The notes: a model not told the origin generated them from the letters alone. A stretch of DNA of 64,000 bases from Membranipora membranacea (GCA_914767715.1 OU612067.1:21052162-21116161); one strand, 5' to 3'. Shown: positions 24,303 to 37,689, counted from the stretch's first letter. Numbers and translations are program-made.

Positions 24303-25100
24303 CCCCTGCGTTTGGCATGTTTTTTAATGACAAAAGTGGCCCTCGTTAAAAATGTCGCCGACGCCAAACTAAAAGGGGCAGCCGAAACGGGTTTCAGTTC
24401 CAAAGTCAGCATGAAATTCCCCACGGTTTAGAGTAGGTTATGAGGAAATCTATTTTTTGAACTGGCCGTAAAAAAAGCAAAGGGTCCCCCCTTTGTTACT
24501 TTTTTTAATTTTAAAATCGCTCTCATTTCCGTTCTATTTATCGTAGGATCTTCATATTCTGGAATTTGAATGAGGCCAATGAGGCCATCAACTGGTGCGA
24601 GTTTGAAAGAATTCCGATGGCTATTTAAATTTTTACCCTGCGTTTGGCATGTTTTTTAATGACAAAAGTGGCCCTCGTTAAAGATGTCGCTGACGCCAAA
24701 CTAAAAGGGGCAGCCCCAAAAGGGTTTCAGTTCCAAAGTCAGCATGAAATTCCCCACGGTTTAGAGTAGGTTTTGAGCAAATCTATTTTTTGAACTGGCC
24801 GTAAAAAAAGCAAAGGGTCCCCCCTTTGTTATTTTTTTTAATTTTAAAATCGCTCTCATTTCGTTCTATTTATCGTAGGATCTTCATATTCTGGAATTTG
24901 AATGAGGCCGATGAGGCCATCAACTGGTGCGAGTTTGAAAGAATTCCGATGGCTATTTAAATTTTTCCCCTGCGTTTGGCATGTTTTTTAATGACAAAAG
25001 TGGCCCTCGTTAAAAATGTCGCCGACGCCAAACTAAAAGGGGCAGCCGAAACGGGTTTCAGTTCCAAAGTCAGCATGAAATTCCCCACGGTTTAGAGTAG
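24106..25100. repeat. Short dimer expansion of 'ttttgagcaaatc' / 'cccctgcg' units
   Basis: The 331-bp unit at 24106-24436 ('ggttttgagcaaatc', 'catttcgttc', 'atttttcccctgcg', 'gtcgccgacg', 'cagccgaaacgg') is followed by a 333-bp unit ending in 'aaagatg...ccaaaagggttt' at 24437-24769, then by a second copy of the 331-bp unit at 24770-25100. A single difference seen between the two 331-bp units is 'gaggccgatgagg' near 24905. This is a recent one-step dimer duplication. Confidence 0.85.
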
Positions 25101-25201
25101 GTTATGAGGAAATCTATTTTTTGAACTGGCCGTAAAAAAAGCAAAGGGTCCCCCCTTTGTTACTTTTTTTAATTTTAAAATCGCTCTCATTTCCGTTCTA
25201 T

Positions 25202-28106
25202 TTATCGTAGGATCTTCATATTCTGGAATTTGAATGAGGCCAATGAGGCCATCAACTGGTGCGAGTTTGAAAGAATTCCGATGGCTATTTAAATTTTTTA
25301 CCCTGCGTTTGGCATGTTTTTTAATGACAAAAGTGGCCCTCGTTAAAAATGTTGCTGACGCCAAACTAAAAGGGGCAGCCCCAAACGGGTTTCAGTTCCA
25401 AAGTCAGCATGAAATTCCCCACGGTTAAGAGTAGGTTATGAAGAAATCTATTTTTTGAACTGGCCGTAAAAAAAGCAAAGGGTCCCCCCTTTGTTACTTT
25501 TTTTAATTTTAAAATCGCTCTCATTTCCGTTCTATTTATCGTAGGATCTTCATATTCTGGAATTTGAATGAGGCCAATGAGGGCATCAACTGGTGCGAGT
25601 TTGAAAGAATTCCGATGGCTATTTAAATTTTTTACCTTGCGTTTGGCATGTTTTTTAATGACAAAAGTGGCCCTCGTTAAAAATGTTGCTGACGCCAAAC
25701 TAAAAGGGGCAGCCCCAAACGGGTTTCAGTTCCAAAGTCAGCATGAAATTCCCCACGGTTTAGAGTAGGTTATGAGGAAATCTATTTTTTGAACTGGCCG
25801 TAATAAAAGCAAAGGGTCCCCCCTTTGTTACTTTTTTTAATTTTAAAATCGTTCTCATTTCCGTTCTATTTATTGTAGGATCTTCATATTCTGGAATTTG
25901 AATGAGGCCAATGAGGCCATCAACTGGTGCGAGTTTGAAAGAATTCCGATGGCTATTTAAATTTTTTACCCTGCGTTTGGCATGTTATTTAATGACAAAA
26001 GTGGCCCTCGTTATAAATGTCGCTGACGCCAAACTAAAATGGGCAGCCCCAAACGGGTTTCAGTTCCAAAGTCAGCATGAAATTCTCTACGGATTAGAGT
26101 AGGTTATGAGGAAATCTATTTTTTGAACTGGCCGTAAAAAAAGCAATGGGTCCCCCATTTGTTACTTTTTTTAATTTTAAAATCGCTCTCATTTCCGTTC
26201 TATTTATCGTACGATCTTCATATTCTGGAATTTGAATGAGGCCAATGAGGCCATCAACTGGTTCGAGTTTGAAAGAATTCCGATGGCTATTTAAATTTTT
26301 TACCCTGCGTTTGGCATGTTTTTAAATGACAAAAGTGGCCCTCGTTAAAAATGTCGCTGACGCCAAACTAAAAGGGGCAGCCCCAAACGGGTTTCAGTTC
26401 GAAAGTCAGCATGAAATTCCCCACGGTTTAGAGTAGGTTATGAGGAAATCTATTTTTTGAACTGGCCGTAAAAAAAGCAAAGGGTCCCCCCTTTGTTACT
26501 TTTTTTAATTTTAAAATCGCTCTCATTTCCGTTCTATTTATCGTAGGATCTTCATATTCTGGAATTTGAATGAGGCCAATGAGGCCATCAACTGGTGCGA
26601 GTTTGAAAGAATTCCGATGGCTATTTAAATTTTTTACCTTGCGTTTGGCATGTTTTTTAATGACAAAAGTGGCCCTCGTTAAAAATGTTGCTGACGCCAA
26701 ACTAAAAGGGGCAGCCCCAAACGGGTTTCAGTTCCAAAGTCAGCATGAAATTCCCCACGGTTTAGAGTAGGTTATGAGGAAATCTATTTTTTGAACTGGC
26801 CGTAATAAAAGCAAAGGGTCCCCCCTTTGTTACTTTTTTTAATTTTAAAATCGTTCTCATTTCCGTTCTATTTATTGTAGGATCTTCATATTCTGGAATT
26901 TGAATGAGGCCAATGAGGCCATCAACTGGTGCGAGTTTGAAAGAATTCCGATGGCTATTTAAATTTTTTACCCTGCGTTTGGCATGTTATTTAATGACAA
27001 AAGTGGCCCTCGTTATAAATGTCGCTGACGCCAAACTAAAATGGGCAGCCCCAAACGGGTTTCAGTTCCAAAGTCAGCATGAAATTCTCTACGGATTAGA
27101 GTAGGTTATGAGGAAATCTATTTTTTGAACTGGCCGTAAAAAAAGCAATGGGTCCCCCATTTGTTACTTTTTTTAATTTTAAAATCGCTCTCATTTCCGT
27201 TCTATTTATCGTACGATCTTCATATTCTGGAATTTGAATGAGGCCAATGAGGCCATCAACTGGTTCGAGTTTGAAAGAATTCCGATGGCTATTTAAATTT
27301 TTTACCCTGCGTTTGGCATGTTTTTAAATGACAAAAGTGGCCCTCGTTAAAAATGTCGCTGACGCCAAACTAAAAGGGGCAGCCCCAAACGGGTTTCAGT
27401 TCGAAAGTCAGCATGAAATTCCCCACGGTTTAGAGTAGGTTATGAGGAAATCTATTTTTTGAACTGGCCGTAAAAAAAGCAAAGGGTCCCCCCTTTGTTA
27501 CTTTTTTTAATTTTAAAATCGCTCTCATTTCCGTTCTATTTATCGTAGGATCTTCATATTCTGGAATTTGAATGAGGCCAATGAGGCCATCAACTGGTCC
27601 GAGTTTGAAAGAATTCCGATGGCTATTTAAATTTTTTACCCTGCGTTTGGCATGTTTTTTAATGACAAAAGTGGCCCTCGTTAAAAATGTCGCTGACGCC
27701 AAACTAAAAGGGGCGGCCCCAAACGGGTTTCAGTTCGAAAGTCAGCATGAAATTCCCCACGGTTTAGAGTAGGTTATGAGGAAATCTATTTTTTGAACTG
27801 GCCGTAAAAAAAGCAAAGGGTCCCCCCTTTGTTACTTTTTTTAATTTTAAAATCGCTCTCATTTACGTTATTTTTATCGTAGGATCTTCATATTCTGGAA
27901 TTTGAATGAGGCCAATGAGGCCATCAACTGGTGCGAGTTTGAAAGAATTCCGATGGCTATTTAACTTTTTTACCCTGCGTTTGGCATGTTTTTTAATGAC
28001 AAAAGTGGCCCTCGTTAAAAATGTCGCTGACGCCAAACTAAAAGGGGCAGCCCCAAACGGGTTTCAGTTCCAAAGTCAGCATGGAATTCCCCACGGATTA
28101 GAGTAG
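25202..28106. repeat. HOR block A, copy 2
   Basis: Partner of 20200-23104. A private change is 'catttacgttattttt' near 27864 where copy 1 has 'catttacgttcttttt'. It is followed directly by a third appearance of the first three unit types (28107-29108), so part of block A has been copied again. Confidence 0.9.
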
Positions 28107-29108
28107 GTTATGAGGAAATCTATTTTTTGAACTGGCCGTAAAAAAAGCAATTGGTCCCCCCTTTGTTACTTTTTTTAATTTTAAAATCGCTCTCATTTCC
28201 GTTCTATTTATCGTAGGATCTTCATATTCTGGAATTTGAATGAGGCCAATGAGGGCATCAACTGGTGCGAGTTTGAAAGAATTCCGATGGCTATTTAAAT
28301 TTTTTACCTTGCGTTTGGCATGTTTTTTAATGACAAAAGTGGCCCTCGTTAAAAATGTTGCTGACGCCAAACTAAAAGGGGCAGCCCCAAACGGGTTTCA
28401 GTTCCAAAGTCAGCATGAAATTCCCCACGGTTTAGAGTAGGTTATGAGGAAATCTATTTTTTGAACTGGCCGTAATAAAAGCAAAGGGTCCCCCCTTTGT
28501 TACTTTTTTTAATTTTAAAATCGTTCTCATTTCCGTTCTATTTATTGTAGGATCTTCATATTCTGGAATTTGAATGAGGCCAATGAGGCCATCAACTGGT
28601 GCGAGTTTGAAAGAATTCCAATGGCTATTTAAATTTTTTACCCTGCGTTTGGCATGTTATTTAATGACAAAAGTGGCCCTCGTTATAAATGTCGCTGACG
28701 CCAAACTAAAATGGGCAGCCCCAAACGGCTTTCAGTTCCAAAGTCAGCATGAAATTCTCTACGGATTAGAGTAGGTTATGAGGAAATCTATTTTTTGAAC
28801 TGGCCGTAAAAAAAGCAATGGGTCCCCCATTTGTTACTTTTTTTAATTTTAAAATCGCTCTCATTTCCGTTCTATTTATCGTACGATCTTCATATTCTGG
28901 AATTTGAATGAGGCCAATGAGGCCATCAACTGGTTCGAGTTTGAAAGAATTCCGATGGCTATTTAAATTTTTTACCCTGCGTTTGGCATGTTTTTAAATG
29001 ACAAAAGTGGCCCTCGTTAAAAATGTCGCTGACGCCAAACTAAAAGGGGCAGCCCCAAACGGGTTTCAGTTCGAAAGTCAGCATGAAATTCCCCACGGTT
29101 TAGAGTAG
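28107..29108. repeat. Third copy of the first three units of block A (2672-bp offset)
   Basis: Units 'gagggcatc', 'gttatttaatgac' with 'attctctacgg', and 'gtcccccatttg' with 'tacgatc' recur in the same order as at 20433-21434 and 25435-26436. The left part of the first unit reads 'gcaattggtcc', resembling the 'caatggg' unit that follows block B, which suggests the crossover lies in roughly the first 150 bp of this unit. Private changes: 'aattccaatgg' near 28617 and 'aaacggctttc' near 28725. Confidence 0.85.
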
Positions 29109-32100
29109 GTTATGAGGAAATCTATTTTTTGAACTGGCCGTAAAAAAAGCAAAGGGTCCCCCCTTTGTTACTTTTTTTAATTTTAAAATCGCTCTCATTT
29201 CCGTTCTATTTATCGTAGGATCTTCATATTCTGGAATTTGAATGAGGCCAATGAGGCCATCAACTGGTGCGAGTTTGAAAGAATTCCGATGGCTATTTAA
29301 TTTTTTTACCCTGCGTTTGGCATGTTTTTTAATGACAAAAGTGGCCCTCGTTAAAAATGTCGCTGACGCCAAACTAAAAGGGGCAGCCCCAAACGGGTTT
29401 CAGTTCCAAAGTCAGCATGAAATTCCCCACGGTTTAGAGTAGGTTATGAGGAAATCTATTTTTTGAACTGGCCGTAAAAAAAGGAATGGGTCCCCCCTTT
29501 GTTACTTTTTTTAATTTTAAAATCGCTCTCATTTCCGTTTTATTTATTGTAGGATCTTCATATTCTGGAATTTGAATGAGGCCAATGAGGCCATCAACTG
29601 GTGCGAGTTTGAAAGAATTCCGATGGCTATTTAAATTTTTTACCCTGCGTTTGGCATGTTTTTCAATGACAAAAGTGGCCCTCGTTAAAAATGTCGCTGA
29701 CGCCAAACTAAAAGGGGCAGCCCCAAACGGGTTTCAGTTCCAAAGTCAGCATGAAATTCCCCACGGATTAGAGTAGGTTATGAGGAAATCTATTTTTTGA
29801 ACTGGCCGTAAAAAAAGCAATGGGTCCCCCCTTTGTTACTTTTTTTAATTTTAAAATCGCTCTCATTTCCGTTCTATTTATCGTAGGATCTTCATATTCT
29901 GGAATTTGAATGAGGCCAATGAGGCCATCAACTGGTTCGAGTTTGAAAGAATTCCGATGGCTATTTAAATTTTTTACCCTGCGTTTGGCATGTTTTTAAT
30001 GACAAAAGTGGCCCTCGTTAAAAATGTCGCTGACGCCAAACTAAAAGGGGCAGCCCCAAACGGGTTTCAGTTCCAAAGTCAGCATGAAATTCCCCACGGT
30101 TTAGAGTAGGTTATGAGGAAATCTATTTTTTGAACTGGCCGTAAAAAAAGCAATGGGTCCCCCCTTTGTTACTTTTTTTAATTTTAAAATCGCTCTCATT
30201 TCCGTTCTATTTATCGTAGGATCTTCATATTCTGGAATTTGAATGAGGCCAATGAGGCCATCAACTGGTTCGAGTTTGAAAGAATTCCGATGGCTATTTA
30301 AATTTTTTACCCTGCGTTTGGCATGTTTTTAATGACAAAAGTGGCCCTCGTTAAAAATGTCGCTGACGCCAAACTAAAAGGGGCAGCCCCAAACGGGTTT
30401 CAGTTCCAAAGTCAGCATGAAATTCCCCACGGTTTAGAGTAGGTTATGAGGAAATCTATTTTTTGAACTGGCCGTAAAAAAAGCAAAGGGTCCCCCCTTT
30501 GTTACTTTTTTTCATTTTAAAATCGCTCTCATTTCCGTTCTATTTATCGTAGGATCTTCATATTCTGGATTTAGAATGAGGCCAATGAGGCCATCAACTG
30601 GTCCGAGTTTGAAAGAATTCCGATGGCTATTTAAATTTTTACCCTGCGTTTGGCATGTTTTTTAATGACAAAAGTGGCCCTCGTTAAAGATGTCGCTGAC
30701 GCCAAACTAAAAGGGGCAGCCCCAAACGGGTTTCAGTTCCAAAGTCAGCATGAAATTCCCCACGGTTAAGAGTAGGTTATGAGGAAATCTATTTTTTGAA
30801 CTGGCCGTAAAAAAAGCAAAGGGTCCCCCCTTTGTTACTTTTTTTAATTTTAAAATCGCTCTCATTTCCGTTCTATTTATCGTTGGATCTTCATATTCTG
30901 GAATTTGAATGAGGCCAATGAGGCCATCAACTGGTGCGAGTTTGAAAGAATTCCAATGGCTATTTAAATTTTTTACCCTGCGTTTGGCATGTTTTTAATG
31001 ACAAAAGTGGCCCTCGTTAAAAATGTCGCTGACGCCAAACTAAAAGGGGCAGCCCCAAACGGGTTTCAGTTCCAAAGTCAGCATGAAATTCCCCACGGTT
31101 TAGAGTAGGTTATGAGGAAATCTATTTTTTGAACTGGCCGTAAAAAAAGCAAAGGGTCCCCCCTTTGTTACTTTTTTTCATTTTAAAATCGCTCTCATTT
31201 CCGTTCTATTTATCGTAGGATCTTCATATTCTGGATTTAGAATGAGGCCAATGAGGCCATCAACTGGTCCGAGTTTGAAAGAATTCCGATGGCTATTTAA
31301 ATTTTTTACCCTGCGTTTGGCATGTTTTTTAATGACAAAAGTTGCCCTCGCTATAAATGTCGCTGACGCCAAACTAAAATGGGCAGCCCCAAACGGGTTT
31401 CAGTTCCAAAGTCAGCATGAAATTCCCCACGGTTAAGAGTAGGTTATGAGGAAATCTATTTTTTGAACTGGCCGTAAAAAAAGCAAAGGGTCCCCCCTTT
31501 GTTACTTTTTTTAATTTTAAAATCGCTCTCATTTCCGTTCTATTTATCGTAGGATCTTCATATTCTGGAATTTGAATGAGGCCAATGAGGCCATCAACTG
31601 GTGCGAGTTTGAAAGAATTCCAATGGCTATTTAACTTTTTTACCCTGCGTTTGGCATGTTTTTTAATGACAAAAGTGGCCCTCGTTATAAATGTCGCTGA
31701 CGCCAAACTAAAATGGGCAGCCCCAAACGGGTTTCAGTTCCAAAGTCAGCATGAAATTCCCCACGGATTAGAGTAGGTTATGAGGAAATCTATTTTTTGA
31801 ACTGGCCGTAAAAAAAGCAATCGGTCCCCCCTTTGTTACTTTTTTTAATTTTAAAATCGCTCTCATTTCCGTTCTATTTATCGTAGGATCTTCATATTCT
31901 GGAATTTGAATGAGGCCAATGAGGCCATCAACTGGTTCGAGTTTGAAAGAATTCCGATGGCTATTTAAATTTTTTACCCTGCGTTTGGCATGTTTTTAAA
32001 TGACAAAAGTGGCCCTCGTTAAAAATGTCGCTCACGCCAAACTAAAAGGGGCAGCCCCAAACGGGTTTCAGTTCGAAAGTCAGCATGAAATTCCCCACGG

Positions 32101-33446
32101 TTTAGAGTAGGTTATGAGGAAATCTATTTTTTTAACTGGCCGTAAAAAAAGCAAAGGGTCCCCCCTTTGTTACTTTTTTTAATTTTAAACTCGCTCTCAT
32201 TTCCGTTCTATTTATCGTAGGATCTTCATATTCTGGAATTTGAATGAGGCCAATGAGGCCATCAACTGGTCCGAGTTTGAAAGAATTCCGATGGCTATTT
32301 AAATTTTTTACCCTGCGTTTGGCATGTTTTTTAATGACAAAAGTGGCCCTCGTTAAAAATGTCGCTGACGCCAAACTAAAAGGGGCAGCCCCAAACAGGT
32401 TTCAGTTCGAAAGTCAGCATGAAATTCCCCACGGTTTAGAGTAGGTTATGAGGAAATCTATTTTTTGAACTGGCGGTAAAAAAAGCAAAGGGTCCCCCCT
32501 TTGTTACTTTTTTTAATTTTAAAATCGCTCTCATTTACGTTCTTTTTATCGTAGGATCTTCATATTCTGGAATTTGAATGAGGCCAATGAGGCCATCAAC
32601 TGGTGCGAGTTTGAAAGAATTCCGATGGCTATTTAAATTTTTTACCCTGCGTTTGGCATGTTTTTTAATGACAAAAGTGGCCCTCGTTAAAAATGTCGCT
32701 GACGCCAAACTAAAAGGGGCAGCCCCAAACGGGTTTCAGTTCGGAGGTCAGCATGAAATTCCCCACGGTTTAGAGTAGGTTATGAGGAAATCTATTTTTT
32801 GAACTGGCCGTAAAAAAAGCAAAGGGTCCCCCCTTTGTTACTTTTTTAAATTTTAAAATCGCTCTCATTTCCGTTCTATTTATCGTAGGATCTTCATATT
32901 CTGGAATTTGAATGAGGCCAATGAGGCCATCAACTGGTGCGAGTTTGAAAGAATTCCGATGGCTATTTAAATTTTTTACCCTGCGTTTGGCATGTTTTTT
33001 AATGACAAAAGTGGCCCTCGTTAAAAATGTTGCTGACGCCAAACTAAAAGGGGCAGCCCCAAACGGGTTTCAGTTCCAAAGTCAGCATGAAATTCCCCAC
33101 GGTTTAGAGTAGGTTATGAGGAAATCTATTTTTTGAACTGGCCGTAATAAAAGCAAAGGGTCCCCCCTTTGTTACTTTTTTAAATTTTAAAATCGCTCTC
33201 ATCTCCGTTCTATTTATCGTAGGATCTTCATATTCTGGAATTTGAATGAGGCCAATGAGGCCATCAACTGGTGCGAGTTTGAAAGAATTCCGATGGCTAT
33301 TTAAATTTTTTACCCTGCGTTTGGCATGTTTTTTAATGACAAAAGTGGCCCTCGTTAAAAATGTCGCTGACGCCAAACTAAAAGGGGCAGCCCCAAACGG
33401 GTTTCAGTTCCAAAGTCAGCATGAAATTCCCCACGGATTAGAGTAG
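29109..33446. repeat. Thirteen monomers, two adjacent identical units and a dimer pair
   Basis: 29777-30109 and 30110-30442 are two adjacent 333-bp monomers in which I see no difference ('caatggg', 'ggttcgag', five-T tract). 30443-31108 and 31109-31776 form a dimer pair: the first unit has 'ttttttcatttt' and 'ggatttagaatg' and ends 'ggttaagagtag', the second has 'aattccaatgg'. Near 32133 one unit reads 'attttttttaactgg' in place of 'attttttgaactgg'. 32779-33112 and 33113-33446 are also close to each other. Confidence 0.8.
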
Positions 33447-36116
33447 GTTATGAGGAAATCTATTTTTTGAACTGGCCGTAAAAAAAGCAATGGGTCCCCC
33501 CTTTGTTACTGTTTTTAATTTTAAAATCGCTCTCATTTCCGTTCTATTTATCGTAGGATCTTCATATTCTGGAATTTGAATGAGGCCAATGATGCCATCA
33601 ACTGGTCCGAGTTTGAAAGAATTCCGATGGCTATTTAAATTTTTTACCCTGCGTTTGGCATGTTTTTTAATGACAAAAGTGGCCCTCGTTAAAAAATGTC
33701 GCTGACGCCAAACTAAAAGGGGCAGCCCCAAACGGGTTTCAGTTCGAAAGTCAGCATGAAATTCCCCACGGTTTAGAGTAGGTTATGAGGAAATCTATTT
33801 TTTGAACTGGCCGTAAAAAAAGCAAAGGGTCCCCCCTTTGTTACTTTTTTTAATTTTAAAAACGCTCTCATTTCCATTCTATTTATCGTAGGATCTTCAT
33901 ATTCTGGATTTAGAATGAGGCCAATGAGGCCATCAACTGGTCCGAGTTTGAAAGAATTCCGATGGCTATTTAAATTTTTACCCTGCGTTTGGCATGTTTT
34001 TTAATGACAAAAGTGGCCCTCGTTAAAGATGTCGCTGACGCCAAACTAAAAGGGGCAGCCCAAAAAGGGTTTCAGTTCCAAAGTCAGCATGAAATTCCCC
34101 ACGGTTTAGAGTAGGTTTTGAGCAAATCTATTTTTTGAACTGGCCGTAAAAAAAGCAAAGGGTCCCCCCTTTGTTATTTTTTTTAATTTTAAAATCGCTC
34201 TCATTTCGTTCTATTTATCGTACGATCTTCATATTCTGGAATTTGAATGAGGCCAATGAGGCAATCAACTGGTGCGAGTTTGAAAAAATTCCGATGGCTA
34301 TTTAAATTTTTTACCTTGCGTTTGGCATGTTTTTTAATGACAAAAGTGGCCCTCGTTAAAAATGTTGCTGACGCCAAACTAAAAGGGGCAGCCCCAAACG
34401 GGTTTCAGTTCCAAAGTCAGCATGAAATTCCCCACGGTTTAGAGTAGGTTATGAGGAAATCTATTTTTTGAACTGGCCGTAATAAAAGCAAAGGGTCCCC
34501 CCTTTGTTACTTTTTTTAATTTTAAAATCGTTCTCATTTCCGTTCTATTTATCGTAGGATCTTCATATTCTGGAATTTGAATGAGGCCAATGAGGCCATC
34601 AACTGGTGCGAGTTTAAAAGAATTCCAATGGCTATTTAAATTTTTTACCCTGCGTTTGGCATGTTTTTTAATGACAAAAGTGGCCCTCGTTATAAATGTC
34701 GCTGACGCCAAACTAAAAGGGGCAGCCCCAAACGGGTTTCAGTTCCAAAGTCAGCATGAAATTCCCCACGGTTTAGAGTAGGTTATGAGGAAATCTATTT
34801 TTGGAACTGGCCGTAAAAAAAGCAAAGGGTCCCCCCTTTGTTACTTTTTTTAATTTTAAAATCGTTCTCATTTCCGTTCTATTTATCGTAGGATCTTCAT
34901 ATTCTGGAATTTGAATGAGGCCAATGAGGCCATCAACTGGTGCGAGTTTGAAAGAATTCCGATGGCTATTTAATTTTTTTACCCTGCGTTTGGCATGTTT
35001 TTTAATGACAAAAGTGGCCCTCGTTAAAAATGTCGCGGACGCCAAACTAAAAGGGGCAGCCGAAACGGGTTTCAGTTCCAAAGTCAGCATGAAATTCCCC
35101 ACGGTTTAGAGTAGGTTATGAGGAAATCTATTTTTTGAACTGGCAGTAAAAAAAGCAAAGGGTCCCCCCTTTGTTACTTTTTTTAATTTTAAAATCGCTC
35201 TCATTTCCGTTCTATTTATCGTAGGATCTTCATATTCTTGAATTTGAATGAGGCCAATGAGGCCATCAACTGGTGCGAGTTTGAAAGAATTCCGATGGCT
35301 ATTTAAATTTTTTACCCTGCGTTTGGCATGTTTTTTAATGACAAAAGTGGCCCTCGTTAAAAATGTTGCTGACGCCAAACTAAAAGGGGCAGCCCCAAAC
35401 GGGTTTCAGTTCCAAAGTCAGCATGAAATTCCCCACGGTTAAGAGTAGGTTATGAAGAAATCTATTTTTTGAACTGGCCGTAAAAAAAGCAAAGGGTCCC
35501 CCCTTTGTTACTTTTTTTAATTTTAAAATCGCTCTCATTTCCGTTCTATTTATCGTAGGATCTTCATATTCTGGAATTTGAATGAGGCCAATGAGGGCAT
35601 CAACTGGTGCGAGTTTAAAAGAATTCCGATGGCTATTTAAATTTTTTACCTTGCGTTTGGCATGTTTTTTAATGACAAAAGTGGCCCTCGTTAAAAATGT
35701 TGCTGACGCCAAACTAAAAGGGGCAGCCCCAAACGGGTTTCAGTTCCAAAGTCAGCATGAAATTCCCCACGGTTTAGAGTAGGTTATGAGGAAATCTATT
35801 TTTTGAACTGGCCGTAATAAAAGCAAAGGGTCCCCCCTTTGTTACTTTTTTTAATTTTAAAATCGTTCTCATTTCCGTTCTATTTATCGTAGGATCTTCA
35901 TATTCTGGAATTTGAATGAGGCCAATGAGGCCATCAACTGGTGCGAGTTTAAAAGAATTCCAATGGCTATTTAAATTTTTTACCCTGCGTTTGGCATGTT
36001 TTTTAATGACAAAAGTGGCCCTCGTTATAAATGTCGCTGACGCCAAACTAAAATGGGCAGCCCCAAACGGGTTTCAGTTCCAAAGTCAGCATGAAATTCT
36101 CTACGGATTAGAGTAG
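33447..36116. repeat. Eight monomers reusing types from the 18-29 kb mosaic
   Basis: The pair 'ggatttagaatg/aaagatgtcg' then 'ggttttgagcaaatc/catttcgttc' returns at about 33781-34447. The 'gagggcatc' unit returns at 35449-35782, preceded by a unit ending 'ggttaagagtag' and followed by a 'gttataaatg...attctctacgg' unit, the same order as in block A. Units at 34448-34781 and 35783-36116 share 'gtttaaaagaattccaatgg' and 'atcgttctc'. One unit has an extra A ('gttaaaaaatg' near 33690). Confidence 0.8.
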
Positions 36117-37102
36117 GTTATGAGGAAATCTATTTTTTGAACTGGCCGTAAAAAAAGCAATGGGTCCCCCCTTTGTTACTTTTTTTAATTTTAAAATCGC
36201 TCTCATTTCCGTTCTATTTATCGTAGGATCTTCATATTCTGGAATTTGAATGAGGCCAATGAGGCCATCAACTGGTTCGAGTTTGAAAGAATTCCGATGG
36301 CTATTTAAATTTTTTACCCTGCGTTTGGCATGTTTTTAACTGACAAAAGTGGCCCTCGTTAAAAATGTCGCTGACGCCAAACTAAAAGGGGCCGGGTTTC
36401 AGTTCGAAAGTCAGCATGAAATTCCCCACGGTTTAGAGTAGGTTATGAGGAAATCTATTTTTTGAACTGGCCGTAAAAAAAGCAAAGGGTCCCCCCTTTG
36501 TTACTTTTTTTAATTTTAAAATCGCTCTCATTTCCGTTCTATTTATCGTAGGATCTTCATATTCTGGAATTTGAATGAGGCCAATGAGGCCATCAACTGG
36601 TTCGAGTTTGAAAGAATTCCGATGGCTATTTAAATTTTTTACCCTGCGTTTGGCATGTTTTTTAATGACAAAAGTGGCCCTCGTTAAAAATGTCGCTGAC
36701 GCCAAACTAAAAGGGGCAGCCCCAAACGGGTTACAGTTCCAAAGTCAGCATGAAATTCCCCACGGTTTAGAGTAGGTTATGAGGAAATCTGAACTGGCCG
36801 TAAAAAAAGCAAAGGGTCCCCCCTTTGTTACTTTTTTTAATTTTAAAATCGCTCTCATTTACGTTCTTTTTATCGTAGGATCTTCATATTCTGGAATTTG
36901 AATGAGGCCAATGAGGCCATCAACTGGTGCGAGTTTGAAAGAATTCCGATGGCTATTTAAATTTTATACCCTGCGTTTGGCATGTTTTTTAATGACAAAA
37001 GTGGCCCTCGTTAAAAATGTCGCTGACGCCAAACTAAAAGGGGCAGCCCCAAACGGGTATCGGTTCCAAAGTCAGCATGGAATTCCCCACGGATTAGAGT
37101 AG
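36117..37102. repeat. Two deletion-bearing monomers (325 and 327 bp)
   Basis: The unit at 36117-36441 lacks 9 bp, reading 'aaaaggggccgggtttc' where others have ggggcagccccaaacggg; this removes the palindrome. The unit at 36776-37102 lacks 7 bp, reading 'gaaatctgaactgg', so the first T-tract is gone. The unit between them is full length. These are the largest single deletions I found in the array, and neither has spread to other monomers in the window. Confidence 0.9.
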
Positions 37103-37689
37103 GTTATGAGGAAATCTATTTTTTGGACTGGCCGTAAAAAAAGCAATGGGTCCCCCCTTTGTTACTTTTTTTAATTTTAAAATCGCTCTCATTTCCGTTC
37201 TATTTATCGTAGGATCTTCATAATCTGGAATTTGAATGAGGCCAATGAGGCCATCAACTGGTGCGAGTTTGAAAGAATTCCGATGGCTATTTAAATTTTT
37301 TACCCTGCGTTTGGCATGTTTTTTAATGACAAAAGTGGCCCTCGTTAAAAATGTCGCTGACGCCAAACTAAAAGGGGCAGCCCCAAACGGGTTTCAGTTC
37401 CAAAGTCAGCATGAAATTCCCCACGGTTTAGAGTAGGTTATGCGGAAATCTATTTTTTGACCTGGCCGTAAAAAAAGCAAAGGGTCCCCCCTTTGTTACT
37501 TTTTTTAATTTTAAAATCGCTCTCATTTCCGTTCTATTTATCGTAGGATCTTCATATTCTTGAATTAGAATGAGGCCAATGAGGCCATCAACTGGTCCGT
37601 GTTTGAAAGAATTCCGATGGCTATTTAAATTTTTTACCCTGCGTTTGGCATGTTTTTTAACGACAAAAGTGGCCCTCGTTAAAAATGTC

